Both the position numbers and the translations under genes were made by a program. Below are positions 1 to 5,088 of a stretch of 10,565 nt of DNA, piece by piece. Numbering within the stretch: the first letter of the stretch is position 1; each line of letters begins with the position of its first letter. The DNA is from Actinomycetota bacterium. GTDB lineage: Bacteria; Actinomycetota; CADDZG01; WHSQ01. The DNA is taken from the NCBI GenBank assembly GCA_019348445.1, contig JAHWJK010000055.1:1-10565 (forward strand). Reading direction: 5' to 3'. The notes beneath the pieces were generated by a model, which saw only the letters and a program-made list of their open reading frames with translations, made no database searches and had not been told where the DNA came from.

Positions 1-574
1 TCAGGATATTCAGCATGAGGTGCTTCACGTCGTCGCGCGAACGCGGATCACAGGGGACGACCTCTACGCTGTCGGGAACCTCCAGTGCCTCGCGCACGCG
101 ACCCAAAACGGTCGCTCTGTCCTCCTTCGCGCCGTCGAGGTGAGTGACGCCCACGACATACGGGACGTCGGCGTACCGCTTGAACTGATCGAGGATGTGC
201 GATCCCTCTTCGAGGGAGCGGTCGTCGGCTGCATTGACGAGCAGGATGAACCCGATCATCCCCTCGGACAGGATCTCCCACATGACCTCGAAGCGGCGTT
301 GCCCGGGAGTCCCGAACAAGAACAGTGCCAGGTCCTCGGCGAACGTGATCCGTCCGAAATCCATCGCGACGGTCGTCTTCGCCTTCTGGTTGCGCCCCTC
401 GTCGGAGACGTCGCGTTCGGTCCCGACGATCGCAACCTCGCTGATCGTTCCGATCAGCGTCGTCTTGCCGGCCGAGAAAGGACCGGTGATCACGATCTTC
501 AACGGCCGCGCCGCCTTGGTCGCGCTCGCGCGGGTGCGGCGGATCAGATCGGGTCTGCCGTTGCCTTTAGCCAC
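1..574 (-). CDS. Small GTPase, CvnD/MglA-like family (3' end cut by window)
   Basis: This is a Ras-like GTP-binding switch protein, most like the actinobacterial CvnD group of predicted ATP/GTP-binding proteins. The first 191 residues are present; the C-terminus lies beyond the left edge. A short basic N-terminus (about residues 1-25) leads into the P-loop GPFSAGKTT at 31-39. MDFGRI follows at 71-76, then the G3 region LFGTPGQ at 86-92, where Gly replaces the canonical Asp of DxxG, as is usual in CvnD. The G4 position reads VTHLD (142-146) rather than NKxD. The start is the GTG directly after the TAA of the upstream gene, with AAAGG seven bases before it, so translation is probably coupled. 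The upstream neighbours are a PATAN protein and a Roadblock protein, the usual regulators of such GTPases. The family call is firm. The signalling output is unknown. Confidence 0.9.
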   Translation of the reverse strand, partial: MAKGNGRPDLIRRTRASATKAARPLKIVITGPFSAGKTTLIGTISEVAIVGTERDVSDEGRNQKAKTTVAMDFGRITFAEDLALFLFGTPGQRRFEVMWEILSEGMIGFILLVNAADDRSLEEGSHILDQFKRYADVPYVVGVTHLDGAKEDRATVLGRVREALEVPDSVEVVPCDPRSRDDVKHLMLNIL

Positions 575-2140
575 TTAGAGACCTTTCACGCCGTCGATCA
601 ACCGGGAGATGAGTCCTCGGGTGATCTCCTCGTCGTCCTCCACCCGATGCTTGGTCTCGGGTTCCGCGGCGAGGAAGTCGTCTTCTTCGTCCTCCACCTC
701 TTCGCTCGACATCCGGGGCACCAGGAAGGTCGGAGTGTTCTCGACCTCAGACTGCCTGAATAGGTCGGAGAGCTCCTGAACGGCCGCGCGCTTATCGACG
801 GCCTCGTCGTCACCCTTGTAAACCCCGCTGCTGTCGCCATTCGTCGGCGTCGGGAACGCATCGTCGAGATCCTCGGCGACCGGCGTTACTTCCGGCGCGG
901 TCGCGTCACGGCCGAGGATCTCGGACCCGAAAGGGTCGGCATCACTCCCGTCGCCGGCGTCCGGCGTGCCGGCCGGATCGTCATCGCCGCTGCCGAAGGT
1001 GTCGTCGATCAGCTCCGAACTCGGCGTCTCCTCGATCAGATCGCCCGGCGCGGGAGCATCGAACCAGTCCCCCGTCGGCAGATCCGTCGCCTCGAGCGCG
1101 GCGGGCTCGGCTTCGGTTTCGGCCTCGGCTCCCGCTTCGGCCATCGTCGGCTCGGCAGGTGACGGATCCGAGGACGCATCGTCGACCGCGAGGCCGGGGT
1201 CGTATGCCGACGCGTGGTAGGTCTCGGGATCCGGAGCCGGGGCCGCGTCGACGACGTCGGCGATGTCGAGTGTCTCGAGCATGGGAGCCGCGTCGGGTGT
1301 GGGATCGACGGCACCTTCATCGGAATCCACCTCGTCCACCGGTGCCGGCTCGTCTAGTTGCTCCACGGCCGGAGCGGTTTCCGCCGCGGCCGGCTGCTCC
1401 GGTGGCAGCGGCGGGAGCGGGGTGTCATCGTCGTCGATATGGCCGGGAACGTGGACGAGCCCGGCGGCCGCCAACCCGTAGAGCGTTCTCATCGTCGCGA
1501 AGATGTCGGACCCAACGGCTTCCGCGATATCCAGCACCGACCGCTGCCCGTTGACGAGCACGAGGATGCGCCACTCGGTGGGCGTGATGTTGATCTCTGC
1601 CGCCCCTTCCGGAGGCGTGGGCGCCATCTCGACCACCGCGTTCTCCGACGGGATCTTGCGAGTGATGATCGCAAGCTCGTCCAGTCGCCTCGAACCTTCC
1701 ATGATGAGGTTCTCGACGCTCACCGAGATCGCGACCTCGGCTTCCGTCGCTTCTCCGGGGGCCCAGTCGAACTCGCCCGCGTCCCATCGCAACAGATCGA
1801 AGACCGCGTCCTCGATCTGGGAACGAACCGCCGTCTCCAGTTGATCCTCGGTGACCAGGCCGGCAGCGCGTAGCACGTCACCGAGACGACCCCCGCCGTC
1901 CGCCTGTTCGTCGAGCGCTTTCATGAGCTGCCCGTCGGTCACGACTCTCGCCCTGACGAGCTTCTGTCCGATCAGCTCCTTGGAAAGTGTGGATTCCGCG
2001 AAGTAGACGTCGCCGTCACGGAAGTACACGTTGCCCTGGCCGGCCGAACGCTGAACGTCGAGACGACCCGTCTTCCGCGACTGCGACAGCAGCCGAAAGA
2101 TGTCCGGCAGCGTGAAGTCGTCGAGTGTTCCTTTGAGCAT
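575..2140 (-). CDS. PATAN/DUF4388 protein with winged-helix-like segment and long acidic tail
   Basis: This is a 521-residue cytoplasmic protein with no signal peptide or membrane segment. Residues 1-160 match the DUF4388/PATAN fold: it opens MLKGTLDDFTLPDIFRLLSQ, then GRLDV and a GNVYFRDGDVYFAE strand-turn-strand. Residues 58-118 resemble the helical N-terminal domain of GspE/PilB ATPases (QKLVRARVVTDGQL, GDVLRAAGLVTEDQL). Residues 186-232 look like a winged helix (EWRILVLVNG, SVLDIAEAVG, LAAAGLVHV). Residues 233-445 are a low-complexity Asp/Glu/Pro/Ala-rich linker. A predicted helix RAAVQELSDLF (451-461) follows, and the protein ends in an amphipathic helix, TRGLISRLIDGVKGL. The ATG is preceded by GGGAGG at good spacing. 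It sits between Roadblock and GTPase genes, so an adaptor or scaffold for that GTPase is likely. The exact function is not known. Confidence 0.85.
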   Translation of the reverse strand: MLKGTLDDFTLPDIFRLLSQSRKTGRLDVQRSAGQGNVYFRDGDVYFAESTLSKELIGQKLVRARVVTDGQLMKALDEQADGGGRLGDVLRAAGLVTEDQLETAVRSQIEDAVFDLLRWDAGEFDWAPGEATEAEVAISVSVENLIMEGSRRLDELAIITRKIPSENAVVEMAPTPPEGAAEINITPTEWRILVLVNGQRSVLDIAEAVGSDIFATMRTLYGLAAAGLVHVPGHIDDDDTPLPPLPPEQPAAAETAPAVEQLDEPAPVDEVDSDEGAVDPTPDAAPMLETLDIADVVDAAPAPDPETYHASAYDPGLAVDDASSDPSPAEPTMAEAGAEAETEAEPAALEATDLPTGDWFDAPAPGDLIEETPSSELIDDTFGSGDDDPAGTPDAGDGSDADPFGSEILGRDATAPEVTPVAEDLDDAFPTPTNGDSSGVYKGDDEAVDKRAAVQELSDLFRQSEVENTPTFLVPRMSSEEVEDEEDDFLAAEPETKHRVEDDEEITRGLISRLIDGVKGL

Positions 2141-2165
2141 CTAGTGGCCTCCCTGCCCTAGTCGT

Positions 2166-2696
2166 CTACTGCCAGGTGGCAAAAGGTGCTTCGGAGGACT
2201 CCGGCGCGCGCTCTTCAGGCGCTGCTGGTGGAGGTGTGGGCGCCGCTTCTCCCATCGTCGTGTTGATCACGGCCTCCGCGGGCGACACCGGAGCCGGCTC
2301 TGCCGTCTGCATCGGTAGCTCGACGGACTCCGCCATCACGTCGGAGATCTGTGCTGCAGCCCGACGCATCTCGAAGAGAGCGAGCCCGATCTTCGCCCGC
2401 TTGGAGGTGATCACGACCAGGACCGCGTGGGGTCCCGCTGCCATCAGCACGACGTAGCCGTCGGCTCCCTCGACGAAAACTTGCCCGAGATCACCGCGGC
2501 CCAGGCCCTCGGCAGCCCTCTCACCGAGGGTGAGGAGCGCGGCGCTCATCGCCGCGAGCCGGTCTTCCTCCACGTGAGGCGGCAACGCCGAAGCCATCGG
2601 GAGGCCATCCGCGCTGACCACCGCCGCTGCTTCTGCTTCGGCGGAAACTCCCAGGAACGAGTCGAGTACCGCGGCGAGACGGTCGGCTTTGGACAA
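2166..2696 (-). CDS. Roadblock/LC7 domain protein (MglB/CvnB-like)
   Basis: This is a 176-residue protein whose first 125 or so residues form a Roadblock/LC7 domain, the fold of MglB and CvnB. Such proteins dimerise and act on, or scaffold, partner Ras-like GTPases. Recognisable elements are VVSADGLPMAS (27-36), EEDRLAAMSAALLTLGERAA (43-62), the strands QVFVEGADGYVVLMAAGPHAVLVVI (split here as 72-84 and 85-96), and the final helix GLALFEMRRAAAQI. Residues 127-176 are a Pro/Ala/Glu-rich, probably disordered tail ending in ATWQ. The start is TTG: AAGGAGGT lies four bases upstream, and the protein opens MSKADRLAAVLDSF, typical of the family. The downstream PATAN gene begins 25 bases after the stop. 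GAP activity towards the GTPase two genes on is plausible by analogy with MglB but cannot be read from sequence. Confidence 0.88.
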   Translation of the reverse strand: MSKADRLAAVLDSFLGVSAEAEAAAVVSADGLPMASALPPHVEEDRLAAMSAALLTLGERAAEGLGRGDLGQVFVEGADGYVVLMAAGPHAVLVVITSKRAKIGLALFEMRRAAAQISDVMAESVELPMQTAEPAPVSPAEAVINTTMGEAAPTPPPAAPEERAPESSEAPFATWQ

Positions 2697-2700
2697 GTGA

Positions 2701-2708
2701 ACCTCCTT
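2701..2708 (-). promoter_or_regulatory. Ribosome binding site AAGGAGGT fixing a TTG start
   Basis: Reading the minus strand, AAGGAGGT is a perfect match to the anti-Shine-Dalgarno complement. It stands four bases before a TTG that opens the Roadblock frame. No ATG lies at a comparable position in that frame, so this site decides the start. It is the strongest ribosome binding site in the window. Confidence 0.85.
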
Positions 2709-2735
2709 GGCATGGCGCGATCGATGGCACCTGGT

Positions 2736-2763
2736 ATGTCGGCACGCACGGCGCCCCGGTTGA
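2736..2763 (-). promoter_or_regulatory. Candidate sigma-28 (FliA/SigD/WhiG)-like promoter of the Roadblock cassette
   Basis: The 96-base gap between aroE and the Roadblock gene is the only intergenic space here large enough for a promoter. On the minus strand it contains TCAA (2763-2760), 16 bases, then GCCGACAT (2743-2736). The FliA-type consensus is TAAA or TCAA, about 15 bases, then GCCGATAA. The match is GCCGA plus one further base, and the spacer is one base long. A transcript starting about seven bases downstream would have a leader of roughly 30 bases before the TTG start. No rho-independent terminator for aroE is visible in the gap; only a 4-bp stem GGTT-TCTC-AACC is seen. This is a motif match by eye and remains tentative. 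Confidence 0.3.
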
Positions 2764-2792
2764 GAAACCCCTACGTTCCGTGACCCCCGGCG

Positions 2793-3647
2793 CTAGTGGT
2801 CGCGGCGTAACGTGCCGATCGCGTGGAGGGCAGCGGCCGACATCGTCTCGAGCGGCGGATCCTGTCCCGTCCAGATCTGGAACGAAGCCGCAGCTTGGTG
2901 AACGAGCATCCCGAGCCCGCCCCACGCGTACGACCCACCTGCCCGTGCCCGCTCGACGAGAGCGGTCGCCGGCGGGTCGTATACGAGATCCACCACCACC
3001 TGCCCTTCTCTCCACGTCACGTCGGGGAGAGGATCGCCGGTGCCGGTCCCGATCGGCGTCGCATTCACGAAGATGTCGCAACTCGGGGCCGAGGTGGCCG
3101 CGCCGGCCCAGGACACCGACCTTCCTTGCGCGCGTGCGGCGAGAGCGACCACCTTCGAAGTCTTCTCGGCGTCGCGCGCGGCCACGGCCACTTCGGCGAC
3201 ACCGAGGCCATCCAGCGCGCGGACGACCGCGCGAGCGGCACCCCCCGCGCCGAGCACCAGAGCCCGCATGCCTCGCGGGTCGACACCCGCGTCCTCTTCG
3301 AGGAATCGGCGGAATCCATCCACGTCGGTGTTGTGTCCGACGAGCTTCCGTCCGATCCGCTGGATCGTGTTGACCGCTCCAACCGTCCGCGCGTCGCCCG
3401 AGAGCTCATCGAGGTGGGCCATCACCGTCTCTTTGTGCGGCATCGTGACGTTCGCGCCGAGGGCGCCGAGAGCGCGCAGACCCGAGATCGCGTCCGCTAG
3501 ATCGTCCGGCTCCACTGCCCACGACAGATAGAGCCAATCGAGCCCGACCTGCCGGAACGCGGCCGAATGGATGACGGGCGAAAGCGTGTGTTCGAGTGGC
3601 CACCCGAGGACTCCAACGAAGTTCGCGGCAGGTCTGTGTCTCAGCAT
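2793..3647 (-). CDS. aroE: Shikimate dehydrogenase
   Basis: This cytoplasmic enzyme reduces 3-dehydroshikimate to shikimate with NADPH, the fourth step of the shikimate pathway. At 284 residues it has normal family length. The substrate-binding half shows GWPLEHTLSPVIHS (15-28), NVTMPHK with the catalytic Lys72, GAVNTI (90-95) and GHNTDVDG with the catalytic Asp108. The nucleotide-binding half shows VLGAGGAARA (131-140), FVNATPIG (193-200) and the C-terminal GGLGMLVHQAA. After the Rossmann beta-2 strand it has AARDAEK (156-162) where E. coli has NRT, so two cofactor-clamp residues differ. The ATG start lies inside the last codons of mltG, a 7-base overlap. There is no convincing Shine-Dalgarno, so coupling to mltG translation is likely. 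A longer frame upstream (start at 3746) is rejected because it would run deep into mltG and add non-homologous sequence. Confidence 0.96.
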   Translation of the reverse strand: MLRHRPAANFVGVLGWPLEHTLSPVIHSAAFRQVGLDWLYLSWAVEPDDLADAISGLRALGALGANVTMPHKETVMAHLDELSGDARTVGAVNTIQRIGRKLVGHNTDVDGFRRFLEEDAGVDPRGMRALVLGAGGAARAVVRALDGLGVAEVAVAARDAEKTSKVVALAARAQGRSVSWAGAATSAPSCDIFVNATPIGTGTGDPLPDVTWREGQVVVDLVYDPPATALVERARAGGSYAWGGLGMLVHQAAASFQIWTGQDPPLETMSAAALHAIGTLRRDH

Positions 3648-4675
3648 TCGAGTGATTGGTAGATCTCTTTGTTGGCGAGGAACTCGTCGTAACTCTCGCT
3701 GAACGCGTGATGGCCCTCGCAGTCGTTCAACACGTAATAGAGCCACGGACCGTCGGCCGGATTCACGGCCGCTTCGAGCGACGCGCGGCCGGGCGCGCCG
3801 ATCGGCGTCGGGGGGATCCCCGGATACTTCCGCGTGTTGTACGGAGAGTCGACGTCCAGATCGCTGACGGTTAGCTCCTCTTTGTGCTCGCCGATCGCGT
3901 ACTGAACGGTCGCATCTATCCCGAGGTTCATGCCTTCTTCGATGCGGTTATAGATGACGCGCGCGATCATCGGCCGTTCTTCGTCCAGCTGCGCCTCCGC
4001 CTCGATCATCGAAGCGATCGTGATCGCCTCGTAAGGAGTAACGCCCAGCGAGTCGATGCGCGAAACCCCCGCGGATTCTGCCTGTTCCTCGAACTCCGCC
4101 GCGAGACGCCGCGCTACGGATCGTGCGTCGTCGCTGTCGACGATCTGATAGGTGGACGGGAACATCAGGCCCTCCATCGTGTCGACGCCGGGAGGTCGAT
4201 ACTTCGACTCGATCTGGCCGGACGTCGCGACCTTCAGGAATGCATCACCGGAGATGTGAGTCTCATTCTCGAGGATGCGAGCGAAGTCCGTGAGCCACGA
4301 CCCTTCCGGGAACGTCACCGTGACGAACTCGACGATCGGGCCTTCTTCGAGAAGCGCCGCCAACGCGTCGGTCGCCGAGAGGCCCGTCGCGATCTCGTAA
4401 CGCCCTGCTTGGATGTTCTCGGCGCCACCTTCGAGATATGCCGCGACACGGAAACCGAGCGCCGACTCGATGACGCCGTTCTTCTCCAGAAGGTCGCCTA
4501 TCGATCGCGATGTCGCTCCCGACGGGATCACGATCTCAACTTTCTTGCCGGGAGCACTCGTAGCATTCACCCCGATCGAACGGAGGTAGAGGAACCCGCC
4601 GAGCGCGACGGCCACGATGACGACCACGACGATGCCGAGCGCAGTTAGGAGGCGACCACGTTTCGTGAGGGTCAT
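3641..4675 (-). CDS. mltG: Endolytic murein transglycosylase MltG (YceG family)
   Basis: This membrane-anchored enzyme cleaves nascent glycan strands at the outer face of the membrane and is thought to set strand length. It has 344 residues. A short basic N-terminus (MTLTKRGRLL) precedes one membrane helix at about residues 12-31, giving the N-in, C-out topology of the family. A LysM-like subdomain spans about 45-115. The YceG catalytic part shows MEGLMFPSTY (167-176), ASMIEAEAQ with the probable catalytic Glu225, VIYNRIEEGMNLGIDATVQY (240-259), and SPYNTRKYPGIPPTPIGAPG (277-296). It ends in the usual YYVLNDCEGHHAFSESYDEF block. The start overlaps the stop of ruvX as ATGA, so translation is probably coupled. 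The cytoplasmic tail is short and lacks the long acidic extension found in some actinobacteria. Confidence 0.96.
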   Translation of the reverse strand: MTLTKRGRLLTALGIVVVVIVAVALGGFLYLRSIGVNATSAPGKKVEIVIPSGATSRSIGDLLEKNGVIESALGFRVAAYLEGGAENIQAGRYEIATGLSATDALAALLEEGPIVEFVTVTFPEGSWLTDFARILENETHISGDAFLKVATSGQIESKYRPPGVDTMEGLMFPSTYQIVDSDDARSVARRLAAEFEEQAESAGVSRIDSLGVTPYEAITIASMIEAEAQLDEERPMIARVIYNRIEEGMNLGIDATVQYAIGEHKEELTVSDLDVDSPYNTRKYPGIPPTPIGAPGRASLEAAVNPADGPWLYYVLNDCEGHHAFSESYDEFLANKEIYQSLEC

Positions 4676-5088
4676 GCGGTCGCGTCGAGGAAACCTTGAA
4701 GCAGGAGTTGGGCGGCTATCGCGTCACGCTTGTCCTTACGTTGCTCCGGGCGCGAGCCGGACGCGCGCAAACCTGCTTCCGCTACGACCGTGGTGAGGCG
4801 CTCGTCGAATTCCTCGATAGGGATGTCGGTGCGCGACCGCAACTTCTCGACGAACACCTTCTGTGTCTCCACCGCGGGTCCGGCGCGGCCCGAGAGTCCG
4901 ATCGGTTTTCCCACGACGATCGTGACGACGTCGTGCTCGTTCGCGATCTCGACAATCCGGTCGATCGATGTCGCGGTCGCATCTAGGACGACCAGAGGAT
5001 GCGCGAAGCGCGTCTCCGTATCCGCGATCGCGAGGCCGATCCGCTTCGTTCCCGGATCCACACCCAGGACATTGGCTCGGGCGACCAT
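4672..5088 (-). CDS. ruvX: YqgF/RuvX family RNase H-fold nuclease
   Basis: This 138-residue cytoplasmic protein belongs to the YqgF family. Members are assigned to 16S rRNA 5' pre-end processing and were first annotated as putative Holliday-junction resolvases. The RNase H-like acidic residues are present: Asp11 in GVDPGTKRIGLA (9-20), Glu96 in FDERLTT (94-100) and Asp122 in KDKRDAIAAQLLLQ (118-131). The loop IVVGKPIGLSGRAGPAV (57-73) is also typical. Its ATG shares one base with the alaS stop (TAATG), and its stop overlaps the mltG start (ATGA). It therefore sits inside a coupled alaS-ruvX-mltG-aroE run, the common actinobacterial order. Only AAGGA about 15 bases upstream resembles a Shine-Dalgarno, which is too far to be strong. 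Which nuclease role dominates in this organism cannot be told from sequence. Confidence 0.95.
   Translation of the reverse strand: MVARANVLGVDPGTKRIGLAIADTETRFAHPLVVLDATATSIDRIVEIANEHDVVTIVVGKPIGLSGRAGPAVETQKVFVEKLRSRTDIPIEEFDERLTTVVAEAGLRASGSRPEQRKDKRDAIAAQLLLQGFLDATA

Noticed and set aside
20..763. Plus-strand open frame of 247 codons across the GTPase and the end of the PATAN gene
   Set aside because: It spans two well-supported minus-strand genes and their junction, and its sequence shows no recognisable fold.
2750..2775. Possible terminator GGTT-TCTC-AACC after aroE
   Set aside because: The stem is only 4 bp with no T-run, too weak to call a rho-independent terminator.
3648..3746. Upstream extension of aroE by 33 codons
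   Set aside because: It lies wholly within mltG coding sequence and reads as Arg-rich filler; the ATG at 3647 fits shikimate dehydrogenase length.
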